From positions 124,001 to 188,000 of the forward strand of contig JAOBSW010001236.1 of assembly GCA_026214975.1 (NCBI GenBank): 64,000 nt of DNA, given 5' to 3'. Positions 46,101 to 58,900 of this stretch are shown piece by piece (the stretch's first letter is position 1; the number at the start of each line of letters is the position of its first letter). The notes below the pieces were generated by a model. That model searched no databases. It had not been told where the DNA came from and saw only the letters and a list, made by a program, of their open reading frames with translations. The translations under genes were made by a program, and so were the position numbers. The stretch comes from Gentiana macrophylla. Its lineage: Eukaryota > Streptophyta > Magnoliopsida > Gentianales > Gentianaceae.

Positions 46101-47029
46101 TGGTATCATATTTTAACAACAAGTAATAAGACTTAACTTGAATTTATTCCGTTGCAACAAATTCAAAAAAATCAATAGTCATGAGACCATCGAGCGGTCG
46201 GCTGAGCTCTCGAACTTTCTTGAGTTTGTTAACTCCAAAAGTTTTAAGTGTTAAGTTTATTCACCCCCCCTCTAAACTTAACCAAAGCCTTTTCAAGGGA
46301 CCAACAGATTTTGTCCCCGTCCATTCTTTTGTGACAATAGGACCATGGAATCTTGATTCTTGGACTTGTTGGCCACATACGACTTCTGTCTCTCAAACTT
46401 GATTGCCATTGCAAAGGCATCATGAATTTCTAGAAAAAGCACCATCACCATTGCCTGTGAGACCATTGGCTCAAATTCATGACATGTTCAGCTTTCATAT
46501 GATCCATCAGATTGCTGATTGCAATGCAGTGACATTGAGGATCACAAGAACAGATTCTTACAGGCCTGATGGTCTTGATTTCTTCCCAAAAATCATCAAT
46601 TTGGTAAAGTATTGATTGACAGAATCTGTGCCTTGTTTCAGTAGATGCATATCTTCAAAAAGATCTGAAAGTCTTAATGCATCAACATTTGAAAACCTTG
46701 CTGCAAGATTCTTCCATACTGCATGTGCATTCTTGAAGTACATCAAACTTTGTGCAATGGTGTTTTCAACAGAATTTAAGATCCATGATCTCACCATTGT
46801 ATCACATTGTCTCCATGCATGGAATTCTTCCGAATCTGCTTTTGGCCTCTTAATTGTGCCGTCTACGAAGCCAATTTTGTTTTTGGTGATCAACACCATC
46901 TCCATGGACATTTTCCAGGGAATGTAGTTGTTGCCATTCATCAATGGCTGAACAAGAACCAGAGACGGATTCTCATTAGGATGAACATAGAATGGACTGC
47001 AGGGACTGATTTCTTGTTTCTTAGCTGCC
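43148..47029 (-). pseudogene. Ty1/copia polyprotein relic: gag, protease, integrase
   Basis: Minus strand, N to C. Gag (about 47029-46310): NPSLVLVQPLMNGNNYIPWK, AWRQCDTMVRSWILNSV, RFSNVDALRL. Then, after the solo LTR insertion at 44647-46306, the zinc knuckle MQCNFCGFNGHTEETCYNKH (44585). Protease: SCATEHI active site (D-S-C for the usual D-S-G, 44262) and VFCIPGFKYNLLS. Integrase: HDFCYVCPMAK zinc motif, HMDIWGP, TIVDDFSRFTWVFL, IRSDNGAEF (43940-43614), then [15 protein letters not shown] (about 43555). The D, D and E of the catalytic triad are visible. RT and RNase H are missing. Frameshifts and stops are present throughout. Confidence 0.85.
44647..46306 (+). mobile_element. Solo LTR, Sire-like copia (1660 bp)
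   Basis: Starts TGTTGGACTTATTTTAAG and ends AAGGGACCAACA. 5-bp TSD GATTT (44642-44646, 46307-46311). ATTCACCCCCCCTCTAAACTT near its end is typical of Sire-type LTRs. It splits the gag of the host copia relic. Confidence 0.9.
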
Positions 47030-48106
47030 TGATGACAGTTAAAATATACCCATTTATGTCATCAATTATAACCTTAAATCGGAGTTAATTGTATATATTT
47101 CATATTTAATCACGTGTTTATATTTATTATTTAATGATAAGTGATTATTAATGTGATAATTGGTATTTAGCTATTTTTATTATAAAAGAGCAATTAATTG
47201 TGTGATAAATGCTGATTTTGCAGATCATGATAAATCGGGAAGATAATTATCACGCAATCAAGAAATCTCAAGATAAAAGAGAAGAAAATCGGAGCATTGA
47301 AGAAAAGATTAATCAGATCAATTCAAAAGCATGGAGTGGGGAACAAGTCAGACGAACCGAATTTGAAAACGCGCAGAAAGAGGAGGCTCGGTCGACCAAG
47401 CCATGCCATTCGGTCGACGAAAGCGTGTAGGTTCGGTCACCGAGCCTAATGTGATAAATGCATGTCAATCTTCCGATTCTCCCTATGTCGGCCTGCAACT
47501 CCTATATAAACAAAGAGCCCACGATCTTCGAGAAAGACACACCACTACAACACAAAACAATTCATACAATTTTAGTTTTTAAGTTTTTAGTTTTATTTTC
47601 TTTATGTTCGTTCATTGTGGATTCGCGGATTCTCCGATTAGGGAGCGCATTAAAGAGTGGGAGTCACTCGTCTTGAGGTATGACTATTCAATTATGCAAT
47701 CTTTATTCGTAGATCTCGATATATTTTATTATGGAGTAGTTTTTCTTGTATTGATTGCGTGATGTAGATTAATTTACGAACCCATGTGTTTAGGTTAGAA
47801 GCGTTAGAAGTAATCATGATTTGTACCAACACAGAAGCGTGTTCGGTCGATCGAGACATGTCATTCGGTCGCCCGAGTCTTGTCGTTCGATCGACGGCGT
47901 GGTGATGTGTAGGGCAATATTATGATCGGCCGACTACGTCGATTCTCGAATTGGAATTAAAACGAGTAATTAAACCTGATCAACTTAATTATTTGTCATC
48001 ATAATTTAACATGAAACCCAAAAAGTGATTGTTACTTAGGATATAGATTGAATCGGCATCTAAAATACGCCTTACCCTAGGAATGTTGCTTAGATGAGGT
48101 TACGGT
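47030..48106 (+). repeat. Partial LTR, family D
   Basis: Starts TGATGACAG (like the TGATGAGAG of family C) after copia gag. TATA box CCTATATAAACA (47501-47512). Upstream, within 47385-47445: TCGGTCGACC, TTCGGTCGACGAA and TCGGTCACCGAG. Further CGGTCGATCGAG and CGGTCGCCCGAG copies lie at 47840-47910. Its 3' part is cut off by the LTR at 48107. Confidence 0.55.
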
Positions 48107-49673
48107 TGTTAAGGGTGAATTTATACGATTTATAACGCTATATTCTATGATATTTTTCCCCGTATTCGTACTAAATTGCATAAGAAACGAGGGTTTAATG
48201 GATATATTGAGCAAATGAGATTTTAAATGAGTTAATCGCAAACTTGGTTAATTTTGGCGTTTTAATTGTGATTTTATGATTATTTGAGCACTATTACATT
48301 TTGCGATGTTTTTATGTGTTATAGATACATGTTTGAGGCTCAAAAGATGATCAAAGGTTGATTAAGTTCGAGCTAATTGGTGATAAAAGAGATAATGAAG
48401 AAGTGGGATAGAGATAGAAGAGATAAAGATCAATAAATCAAAATCGATCATATCAAATCTGGCGTCTGAATCTCCGTCCAGGTGGACGGGCGTCGATGTA
48501 ATTGAACGAAAGCGCCCAGGATGTCATCTTTGATTCGAAGTTTGGGACGCTGGAGTGACGCGCCGTCTGACGAAGCGCCTGGTCATGACTCGCCCGATTC
48601 AAGTTTTATTGAAGAGTGGACGGGCGTTCAAGGTTTCAGACGGGCGTCCGGTGGCCGACTTAGCGAGAACCACTTTTGAAATCTATATATAGTCGGCTGT
48701 TTTCTCCACAAAAGAGGATCATACACACATTATTCAAAACCCTAAACCTAGGGGCGGCTTTAGGCTGCGTTTTTCATCTTTTTATTCCTATTTTTATGCT
48801 CTTAGTTTAGATTAAACACTAGTTACTTTTTATGCAATCATTTCGCAAATTTGAGTTGCTGAGGATGTTCAGAGGCTAAAAGCTTCATCAAACGAGTATT
48901 GTGAAGCCGTCCAACAATTGTTGATTTCGTTTTCTTCGATTATACTGTGAGTTTTTAATAAAGGTTGTTTCTTATTCATGTTTAATTTGCTTTTATATCG
49001 GAAGATATGCATGTGTTGATTGTTTATTGTTGATGGAAGTCTTAATAAACCCTAGATCACCATGAATAAGAATAGTAACTCGAATCTATCATAACGGAAG
49101 TTAATAGGTCCGATTACTAGATTATAAACACAAAGTTTGCACCTTCGGTTATTAAACGCGCGTTAATCTTACATCGGAAGATAGTAGATTGATAGATGAA
49201 CTTTCTAAGGAATTAGGGTTCATGTTTAGGTGAGGTGAATCACAACTGAATAAAAGCGCAATATAATCGAGATAGGGAATCAATGCTTGTTGGATAGGTG
49301 GATCAATCCTCGTTTGCTCGTTATAAATTTGATTTAAATCCTTAAAAGCTTGAATTTGTCTAGTTAGTTACTTTTATCTGCACCTTAGATTAGTTAGTTT
49401 AAATTGGTTCGCAGCCCGTATCTTCCCTGGCTTTAGATCATCTCTTCTGTCCAGTTTTACGTTTTAGTTAAGTTTAATTTACAGTATTCGTTTAGTTTTA
49501 TCCGTTATTTAGCTTAGTAATCGTGACATAGGTTAGTTAGATAAAAACTAGAAATCACAATCGTCTAGTTCCCCGTAAGATCGACCCGGCATTAACCGCT
49601 ATTACTACGATCCTTATACTTGAGGTTAACCGGATTATTACTTGTTTATTTTGTGTTGATAAAATCCGTGACA
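48107..49673 (+). repeat. 5' LTR of plus-strand Athila-type element B
   Basis: 1567 bp, TGTTAAGGG start and ATCCGTGACA end, diverged relative of the family A LTRs. TATA box CTATATATAG (48683-48692) is preceded by GGACGGGCGTC-type motifs at 48480-48650. Confidence 0.9.
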
Positions 49674-52600
49674 AGTTTTTGGCGCCGTTGCCGGGGAATC
49701 GGTGCGGTTGTCCAGTTCATTATGTATTTTTCTAAAGTTGTTATGTTTTGTTTTTCGTAGGTAGTTTGTGTTATCTAGTGATTATTAATTTTTCATAGGT
49801 TTGTGTTTAGGTTCCAATTAGGGTTTTGTTTAGTTTTCGTGTTTAGTTTGGACCAGTTTTCGTGTTTAGCAGCGTTTATGTGCTTCAGTTTGAACGTAAA
49901 CGGGCGCCCTGAGCTATTAGACGCCCGTCCGTCCAAATCGATCGTCTCAGTATATGTTTTGCCCGAGGAGCAGACGAAAGCGCCCAAGAACTTGGACGCC
50001 CGTCCTGTTTTTCTTCTTCGAGCCAGACGTCCGTCCGAAGCGGGACGCCCGCCCGGCTTGTCTGTCACCGATTTTTTTTTTATTTTTTTTTTTTGTTTTA
50101 GGTAGGTATCGTGGTTTAGGTTTTGTTTTTAAGTAGGTAGGGTTCTAAGGTTGAATCATCTGACTCCAAGTTTTTCACGGTCAAATTTTTGGATAAAAGG
50201 GATCGTTTTAGCACTCGTTAGTATTTTGGCCGTAACTTTTGGCTCGAGTGTCCGTTTGGAACGCAGGACCCCAATTCGGAAAGCTCGTTCCGACGCCGAC
50301 GACGTGGCGGACGCCGGAGGCCGTCCGACACAGTTTGAGGTCAAAATCCACTGTTTTCCCTTCCATTTTGGGCTCAGTAAGATTTCAACACGTTTTTTTC
50401 ATGTAGTTAGTATTTTACGGTTTTTCTGTTTTAAATTTTTCGTAGTTCGGTTTAGGTTTTCGTTTCCGTATATTTTTAGGTAGTTTTCAATAAAAGTAGC
50501 GTTAAATAAATTGAGAGTTTTTATTTTTGCCGTGTTTGATGACCGTTGGGTTAAGAATGTGCAAGAAGTTTTTACTCAATTTATGAAACGTGAATTTAGG
50601 TTTCATAGTTTTGTTTTCGCTTTTAATAAACACTAGGGTTTCGTTTTAATGATATGATATTAGGTTATGATTTTAGGGTTGCTTTGCTTTTTCGATAAAA
50701 TCGAGTCTCATTGTATTTTTTCGTTGAGTCGACGACGGGCGCCCATAGTAAGTGAACGCCCGTCCGTGCCTACAATGCATCCACGTTGTTATGTTTTTAG
50801 AAGTCGACGCAGCGTTTGCTCGCTTCCGGACGCCCGCCTCGCTTTATGTGGTTTCGACGGGCGCTCGCCTTACCGAACGTCCGTCCGCCCCGAGTATGTT
50901 TTGAACGTCCGTGCTGGATTGGTGAACGTCCGCCCGGTGTTAAACTTCAGTGAATAGAGTTTGATTTTTAATGCTTTATTTGATGTGGATACTTTTACAT
51001 GAAGCCCGTGGCTAATTATTTTACGTAGATGTTCGAACTTGCATGTTTACACCTTTCCATCTATCGATCCATATTAAATAATTGATTAATTTTTATATAC
51101 ATGCTTCATTAATTGACATGGATGAGCCTCGTGGCCGCTTTTGTGTATGCGTAGATGTCCTGTTCTTTCACCGTTATGGTTTTCTTTCCATCTATTGCAA
51201 TCCATGTTGAGTAATTCACCTAGCTAGACGTGATTCTAATATGACTTATCCGTATTCTGTTGTCGCTCATCTAGGGTTACATGATTCATCCATGCATGTT
51301 ATAGTCACCGTCGGTTCTCGTATGCTATAATCGTTTTATTGTTATTTAGTAGCTAATGTCGGTTTCCGTATTCTACATACCGCCGTGATGAATCTTGTTA
51401 GCTTTTAAGACTTATGTGCTTCCTTGTTGTTTTTGTAACTCGTATGGGTAGCTACTGTCGGTTTTCCGTAATGCTACCATCTTAGGCCATATGAGTTATA
51501 TCTGATTAGTATAGCTAACTGTTGGTTTCCATAATGCTATCACCTTTTGATGAGTCTTAAGGCGCGTCTACACTGCATGTAATGGACAGCACTGTCGTTT
51601 ATCGTAACCTGTCATTATTTGGTAGACGTTTATGATATACATGTCGTGTTGCAAATGAGTGGGCTAGTTTTTTCTCTTATTTTCTTTTATTTTTGCATAT
51701 CATTCGAGATGCATATCATTTATTTGCATAACATCTAGTTGCATTGTTTTTCTATTTTTCTTTTATTTTTCTTGAGCGTAGTTAATCATCGGTTTCTCGT
51801 AATACTACCTCGTTTTCTTTAATTTAGTTTCTCGACAGGCCGTAGTCACCGTAGGGTTGTTCTCGAAACACCTTTCACTGAGCCTGTCGTAATTCATTTT
51901 TATTTTTAGGATTGCATATCATGTAGGCTGCATTGTAGTATATTTTCATGTAGTTGCACCTAGCCTCATTGTTGTGTAACATTCCATGTATATGTTCCAT
52001 CTTTATATGAGCTTAATGAAAAATCTTTCGACTTCTTTTCCATGTATAATCCTCTATCATTATTAGTTGGAGTTTGATGTTTCTGTTTGCACATGTGGTC
52101 TATATTATTCCACAAGCTTCGTGGCTTTATTCTTAGATGTCCCGAGTTTAAGTGTTGATCTTTCCATCGAGCTATTATTTCTTTTTGTGCTTATATCAAA
52201 CTTCCATATTTAGGCGTTTCGATGTTCGTACTTTCCTGCTTGATTTTTCCATCTCAAGCGATTCTATTTTGTGCTTTGTATGTTCTATCCCCTTGCCCCG
52301 AGGTATTTCTTTGTTTTTCATGAGTGCAGTGGTATTTGCATTAGCTTTTGTGAGTTTTAGACGATATCCGTTTTACGGTGGATGGTCCACAATCATCGAT
52401 ATCCTCGAGCATTCTGGGTGATGCGATCATCCTGTGTTTGCTCCTTTCGGAAGACAATCACCTAAGTTCTTTACTTCTCTTTATTTTCTCGCACAACATG
52501 AGGACATGTTGTTATTTAAGTGGGGGGAGGGAATAGTTTCATGTATCTACATTCATTTGCCATACTATTATATTTCTATGAAAGAGTTTGAATTTTAAAA

Positions 52601-53080
52601 TTTTGTTTTGTTTTGTCCCAAGTGAGCAATGCATATCTTTATTTGAGTTTTTATATCATTGGTGCATTATTTTGCATATTTAGTAAATTTAGTTGTTTCA
52701 CCCAACACTATTTTTCACGTGCCATAGTAGATGAAGAGCTATATTTTTAAAGCTATGCCCATTTGATTAGAGATTTTTTTTGATGATTATCGCATGATTC
52801 TTTGCTTCCATACTAATTTTGAAAATTTTAATAGTTTGTATTTAGAATTAAAGTATGACATACTGTGAATATCTGAAGGTTTGAATGTGATAGGAGGGAT
52901 ATAATTTAAGGTTTGCATACCAATCTAAGATGAATAATATGAATTATATATATTTAAGTGTCGGAAGTAGCTGCCGATGATTTGAGTGCGGTAGGGCATT
53001 ATCACGAAATGTCCTATACCACTATGAGGTTAATAGCTCATCGCTCGATGATAGTATTCTCATAGAAATCGAGCTTTATA
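49674..53080 (+). mobile_element. Internal region of element B, no pol
   Basis: 49800-50370 is leader sequence shared, reversed, with 1-480. 50480-53080 is shared, reversed, with the interior of 33903-39910, including the TTAGTAGCTAATGTCGGTTTCC-type repeats (51290-51540) and GAGGACATGTTGT...AAGTGGGGGG (52499-52527). GGACG/CGTCC motifs cluster at 49900-50060 and 50735-50945. No gag or pol frame exceeds ~110 codons. The 3' end is lost in a deletion that runs into the next LTR at about 53085. Confidence 0.8.
49680..49697 (+). promoter_or_regulatory. Primer-binding site of element B
   Basis: TGGCGCCGTTGCCGGGGA, six bases after the LTR end; tRNA-Asp type. Confidence 0.95.
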
Positions 53081-53084
53081 TTGA

Positions 53085-54125
53085 AATATTGAGCAAATGA
53101 GTTTTAGAAGTATTAAAGTTCAAAATCAAAGTTAATTATGTGATTTTATTGGATAAATATCTTTAGATGTAAGATGTTACATTTTGCATGGTTTTATCGT
53201 GATGTATGTACGCTTGCATGAGGTGAAAGGAGCTTAAAAGATGTTCAAGTGATGATTTGCATGGAAGTGGAAGAGATAGAGATGAAGTTGGAATGAAGAT
53301 CAAGATTAATTTGGAAGAAAAGAGTGAACGCACGCGTCAAGTCCCGTCCAAAGTGGATGGCGTCCAAATAAGTGGTGGCGCCCAGGATGAGTTTTTGATT
53401 CGAGAGTTTAGACGCCATAGCAAACGGGCGCCCACTGCAAGGCCTGTAATTCTTGGACGAAGGCGTCGATTGAGTGGGACGGGCGCCCACGGCCGACATC
53501 TTTGAAAACCGACCTATTTCTCCTATAAATAGCAGCGCGATTTCAACCCTAAAGCACACAATATTCGACTCTTATTGATACACCATCATAAAGAGCAACC
53601 TTAGCGCCCAAATTTCTTGGGAGGTGGGGTGGCAATTAGATTAGGTTTTTTTTTTATTTCGCTTTTCTTTCTATTTCACGCTGCGTTTTCTCTGCACTTC
53701 ATGCTGGGAGGTTGCGATTGTTCAAACGATGTAACTCTTTTCATCAGGTTTTTCTATCTTTTATTTAAGTTTATGTTTTGATCTTTGATTCAAAGTTGTA
53801 TCTTTTCCTATGCGTTTATTTGTTCATGCACGTATATCGGAAGATGGTTGCTTTTGATGTTTGATTTTGATGGAAGTCATGATTAGACCTAGATCACCAT
53901 AGGAAAGATTAGGTTTTTAGCCTTGACATAACGGAAGTTGATAGGTTAATTATCTAGGTTGTTAGATTTAAAATCTTGCACCTTGGTTTGTTTGGCGCGT
54001 CAATTCTATACATTGGAAGATGTTAGATTGATAGGCTAATTATCTACTGAAGTAGTATTCATACCTTCGAGAGGTGAACCACATCTTTAGTTAATCATCA
54101 CAAGATAACCTTAGGTAGAGATAGA
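53085..54125 (+). repeat. Athila-type LTR truncated at both ends
   Basis: Begins inside the LTR (ATTGAGCAAATGAG) and ends before the PBS. TATA box CCTATAAATAG (53521-53531) is preceded by palindrome relics at 53340-53490 (for example GGACGGGCGCCC). It is joined directly to the gag-pol element that follows, so either it is that element's damaged 5' LTR or element B's 3' LTR fused to it by deletion. Confidence 0.75.
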
Positions 54126-54139
54126 GGTTTGAAGGATTG

Positions 54140-54330
54140 GATATTGGACGCCCGTCCGCTGGAAATTATCAATTTCATGCTGGTTTTATTCACTTAGACG
54201 GCGGCCCATAAGTTTTGGACGCCCGTTCAGTATATTGTCTGATCCAGGCGGCGTTTACATTACTAAACGCCCGTCCGATCTCAAATTCATCTGGACGCCC
54301 GTCCAATCTTTTGGACGTCCGTCCGGTATT
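54140..54330 (+). promoter_or_regulatory. GGACG-NN-CGTCC array before gag
   Basis: Sites at 54146 (GGACGCCCGTCC), 54217 (GGACGCCCGTTC), 54265 (AAACGCCCGTCC), 54293 (GGACGCCCGTCC) and 54313 (GGACGTCCGTCC). No TATA box follows at once. The function is unknown. Confidence 0.6.
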
Positions 54331-54429
54331 GTTTTCTTAACACTTTTGTTTCCTTTTCTTCTTTTTCCTTTCTCTCTTTAGGCTTTTAATTTTTAGTTTA
54401 GGCTTTTATCTCTTCTTAGTTTTTAGGTT

Positions 54430-56290
54430 TTGTTCCACTTGTTTTTGGTCCGATTTATGCAAACTCGAGTCAAAAGGACCGTTAATATACACCACGACCC
54501 GAAAGCGGACCATAGTCCGGCCAAACAGCGGAATTTCCGTCTCGCGTTCTCGCGCAGCATGAGCGAGCGAGATCTTGAAGAACAACTAGCAAGAGAAATC
54601 ACCGATTTTGTGATAATGGCGGCGATAATAGACGTACATTGGCGGACTACGCCATGCCAGGCGAAGTCAAGGTCAACCCGGCTATTGTTATTCCGACCAT
54701 TCTCGCACAAACTTTTGAGTGAAGCCAGGACTCATCCGATGATGATGCAAAGACGCATCAATTTTTCACGGCTACCAATCAGAGAATCCAGATACCCACT
54801 TACACACATTCTTAGAGATATGCGGTACTACGCATCAAGGAGTAAGTGAGGATGCTATTAAACTTAAACTTTTTCCTTTTTCTCGAAAGGAGAGGCTAAA
54901 GAGTGGTACACCTCTCTCCTTACGAATCTATCACCACCTGGCGTAACTCGAAAAGGAGTTCTTGAGTCAATATTTTCCACCTTCAAAGACTGACCCAGAT
55001 TGCTTAAATGACATTTTCACATTTTATCGAGAGAGAATGAATCTTTCTTCAAGTGTTGGAAGAGATTCAAGTCCCTTCTTAGAAAATGCCCCACCATGGC
55101 TTGCCTTTGGAAAGGCAAGTCAATACATTCTTCGATGGATTGACCGAGCTTACAAAAGGCATGGTCAATAGTTCTTACAAGCGGGGCATTTCAAGAAAAC
55201 GCTTTGATGAGGATGGGCATTGTTTGAGGACATTGCAAAATATAACTATGCCCCTCTTATCAAGCAATTCAAGCACCTCCTCCTCCCAAGGTTGAGGAAG
55301 TCAATTTACAAAGTTTGATTGCCATGCTGCAAAAGCAGATGGCCCCACCTCAAGTTTCCAATCCTATAAATCAAACTCCCTCTTTTCCACGTAACCCTCG
55401 GAGTTACGTATTGCGAAAAAAAATTGTCGACGACCGGCCATATGAATGGCCAATGTCAATTTAATCCCCTGCACCTTATCAAGTAAATGCTGTTTCATGA
55501 CTATGGACAAGTACAATCAAGTCACATGTCAAAATTGTGACGAGGTGGGGCACACCTCTAAATTACGCCCTATGAACGGACGAGAATGCGGAAGTGAATG
55601 CATTCTATGGCGAGAACAATCAAAGGTTCAATCGGTTTCAGGCCAGGGCAATTTTCAAAACCAATGGTTTAATCCATCTTCTAATTTCAATCCCAACTCG
55701 AATTTTAATTCGAATCAGAATTTCAACAGAAACCCTGGGTTTAATCAGAATCAAAACTCGAATTTTTCCAATCCTACGCAAAAATTCAATCGAATTGGCC
55801 TTCCAATTCAAATTCTCAATTTCAAGTCGGCCCACCAAACCTATGCTCCAAATCTCCAAAACTCTCAAGGCCCCTCCCAACCTACAAATCTTGAGGCTAA
55901 GTTGGAAGAGCAAAGTAGATCGATGAAGAATCTTGAGAGACAAATTGGGCAAGCTGGCTGAGTGAAGCTAGTTAGACTTCAGACCCCAGGCATTTGCCAG
56001 ATTTTTTGAGAAGAATCCAAAGGGTGGTCAAGTTGCTCAGGTGATTTGAACAAAGGCCCGTATCTCGACCTCGTGCCATCAATTCAATACGGTAAGGAGG
56101 AGGCCGGTGCAATGAATCTAAGGAGCGGTACACAAGTTAGTGGTCCTTCCCATCCGGAAACCACTAGCCCCTCCTCGCCATTGATAAGGCGAGAGGGAAG
56201 CCGAGCACCTACACTCCCTCAATCGCAAGAGAAAACTCGGTGGTCGATCCCACGAGAGGTGAAGAATTTGGTGATCCTCAAGTGGTGATC
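54430..56290 (+). pseudogene. Athila-type gag (degenerate)
   Basis: Pieces in several frames. N-terminus MQTRVKRTVNIHHDP (54457). Capsid-like region 54860-55150 (KLKLFPFS, EWYTSLL-like, FLSQYFPPSKT, ERF.SLL.KCP, SIHSS). Zinc knuckle CQNCDEVGHTS at about 55525, with its last Cys lost. An Asn-rich tract of NxNF(N/R) repeats (55680-55780). Then LEEQSRSMKNLERQIGQ (55900-55950), the coiled segment normal for this group. Roughly six frame breaks and stops. Gag would form the particle that packages element RNA. Confidence 0.85.
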
Positions 56291-56689
56291 CTTTGAGGAC
56301 CGAAAAAGCAAGCGAAAGTCGGAGGTGATCCCCGACTCATCGAGAAATCTGAAAAAGCGTTCGTTGGAAGGATGCGGAAGACAGAGCGGTCGGTGCATCC
56401 TCGAAAAGGTTTTCTCGAGGATGACCTTAAGAAACTTCCATTTCCACGAGAAAGAGCAACATTCCTTTGATTGAGGATAAGAAGTACTTAAAAGGTGCTA
56501 AACCTTTTGAAAAATACTCAGGTGAATCTTCCATTGTCGGATGTCTTAGTCGAGATGCCTAAGTATACAAAATTTATCAAGGATGTTGTGTCTTGAAAAA
56601 AGAAATTAGCGAGCATGGAAAGGCAGATTGGTGAGGATTGTTCCATGATTAATTATGAAAACTTACCAATTAAAAGAGGTGACCACTGG

Positions 56690-57180
56690 CAAATTTGTGC
56701 TTCTGATTTTGATGGGAGGTCTCGTCTTCCCAAATTCTTTGTGTGATCTAGGTGCCTCTATAAGCCTTATGCCAATGTCTCAGTATGCATACATTTCGGT
56801 TTACAAAGTCTTCTAGAACCCACTACTATGAGTTTACAATTCGCGGATAGATCCTCTAAGAAAGCTTCAGGAATCCTAAAAGACGTTTTGGTTCAGATTG
56901 ATCGATTTACCTTTCCAGTTGATTGGTATGTTTTAGATATAGAGAAAGACTAAAAACGCCCGTTGATTCTAGGAAGACCTTTCTTATCTACAGCTAGAGC
57001 TCTCATCGACTGCGATGGTGGGCACGTGACTATCCGAGTTGGTGACCAAGAGGTGAGTTACAATGTCTTAAAGTCCATTCAAGTACCCTCTGGCCCTCCA
57101 ACCGGTTTTTCCATTGATTATATGACGGATGATTTCACCGACTATATGGATAAGCAAGTCATGGGCGGTAGAAGCAGAAT
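56690..57180 (+). pseudogene. Athila-type aspartic protease
   Basis: VFPNSLCDLGASISLMPMS (about 56730-56780) contains the D-(L/S)-G-A-S active-site motif usual in Athila proteases. PLILGRPFLSTARALIDCDG (56955-57015) is the conserved C-terminal I-L-G-R-x-F-L block. The frame changes between the two. Confidence 0.85.
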
Positions 57181-57359
57181 ATGAGCGATTAGTTGATAAT
57201 CTGAATACTCATGGTAGGGTGAATCTGGATCAACTAGCGGTGATTTTGAGGAAGAGCTGTTGGAAGGAGAAGCTTGGGCGGTGGGACCACAGAGTAAACT
57301 CAATGATATTGAGTTGAAAAGTGGAGATCTCAAGTCTAGTTTAGAAGACCCCCCTGCGG

Positions 57360-58900
57360 ATTTGGTGTTGAAGCCGTTACCTAAACATCTTAAGTATGTG
57401 TTCTTAAGAGAAGGCGACAAGCTTCCTTTAATCATATCTGCCAAGCTTTCCCGTCTGAGAGGAAATGAAATCGATCAACGTCTTGAAGAAGAATGAAAAA
57501 GCTTTTGGTTGGCAAGTAGGAGATATCAGGGGAATATCTCCTGACATCTGCATGCACAAGATCAAGACGAATGAGGGCGCCAAGTGTGTCAGACTGCCCC
57601 AGCGAAGGCTAAACCCTCATATGCAAGAAGTCGTTAAAAAGAAATCATTAAACTTCTGGACATGGGAATCATTTATGCCATCGCGGATAGTGAATGGGTT
57701 TCCCCGACTCAAGTAGTTCCCAAAAAGGTGGAATTACAATTGAGAAGAATGAGAAGGAGAGGAAATTGCATTGAGGCTTGTATTCTTGGTTCTGAGTCGC
57801 ATCGATTATCGAAAGCTCAATGAGGTAACCATGAAAGATCACTTTCCCCTTCCATTCATTGACCAGATGCTCGAGCGTCTGGCGGGCACGCATTCTACTG
57901 TTTCCTAGATGGATATTCAGGATATTTCCAGATACCCATTGATCCAGCTGACCAAGAAAAGACCACCTTCACCTGCCCTTATGGTACATTCGCCTACAGA
58001 CGAATGCCGTTCGGTCTCTGCAATGCCCCAGCTACATTCCAGCGATGTATGCTAGCCATCTTTGACGGGCTTGTAGAAAAGTGTATGGGAGATTTTATGG
58101 GCGATTTTTCGGTTTTGGTCGATCTTTTGATGATTGCCTTGACAATCTTGATCAGGTGTTATCCAGATGTGTGGAAAAGAACCTAGTACTTAATTGGGAA
58201 AAATGCCATTTCATGGTAGATGAAGGAATAGTTCTTGGCCACAAGATCTCAGCCAAAGGTATAGAAGTTGAGTGAGGCAAAAGTAGAAGCTATCGAGAAG
58301 ATGAACTATCCTAAAAATGTGCGCGAAGTGAGAGGCTTTTCGGACACGTCGGCTTCCTGAAGGATCATTCAAGATTTTTCCAAGATAGCCAAGCCCTCAT
58401 CCACTTTACTAAAGGAAGGCGTTGAGTTTATTTTTGATGAGGCTGCAAGCAAGCATTTGAGGAGCTTAAGGATCGTTTAATATCCGCTCCGATTCTTATA
58501 TCGCTTTATTTGGAACCTACCATTTGAGCTTATATGCGACGCATCAAATTATCTTTGTTGAGTCTTTGTTCAGGGCAAAAGATCAAAGGAAAGTTCCAGC
58601 CTATCTATTACGCATAAGCCACACATTGAACCCCTCTCAAGTTAACTATACTACTCTCTCGAAAAGGAACTACTAGCCGTAGTCTTTGCTATGGACAAGT
58701 TTAGTAGTTACTTGTTAGGAGCTCAAGTGATCGTGTGGGTGGGTGATCACGCGCCTTGCGTTACGATGACTAAGAAAGAGGCTAAACCGCGCTTACTACG
58801 TTGGATATTGACCTACAAGAGTTTGACGTTCAAATTAAGGACAAAAAGGCGGTGAGAATGTAGTAGCGGATCATGTGTCTAGGATGTTAAATGAGGAAAA
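57360..58900 (+). pseudogene. Athila-type reverse transcriptase and RNase H
   Basis: RT blocks: a FLDGYSGYFQIPI-type block at about 57900-57945; YGTFAYRRMPFGLCNAPATF at about 57980-58040; FQRCMLAIFDGLVEKCM; then FMGDFSV where the catalytic F-x-DDF is expected (58095), so one catalytic Asp is replaced by Gly; and KNLVLNWEKCHFMV..GIVLGHKIS (58180-58250). RNase H region 58490-58890: AVVFAMDKFSSYLLGAQVIV, KKEAKPRLLRWIL, ADHVS. Many frameshifts; not functional. Confidence 0.9.

Noticed and set aside
46181..47088. Several plus-strand ORFs
   Set aside because: Antisense of the copia gag or within the solo LTR.
55594..55952. ORFs rich in Ile/Arg on both strands
   Set aside because: Off-frame readings of the Asn-rich gag tract.
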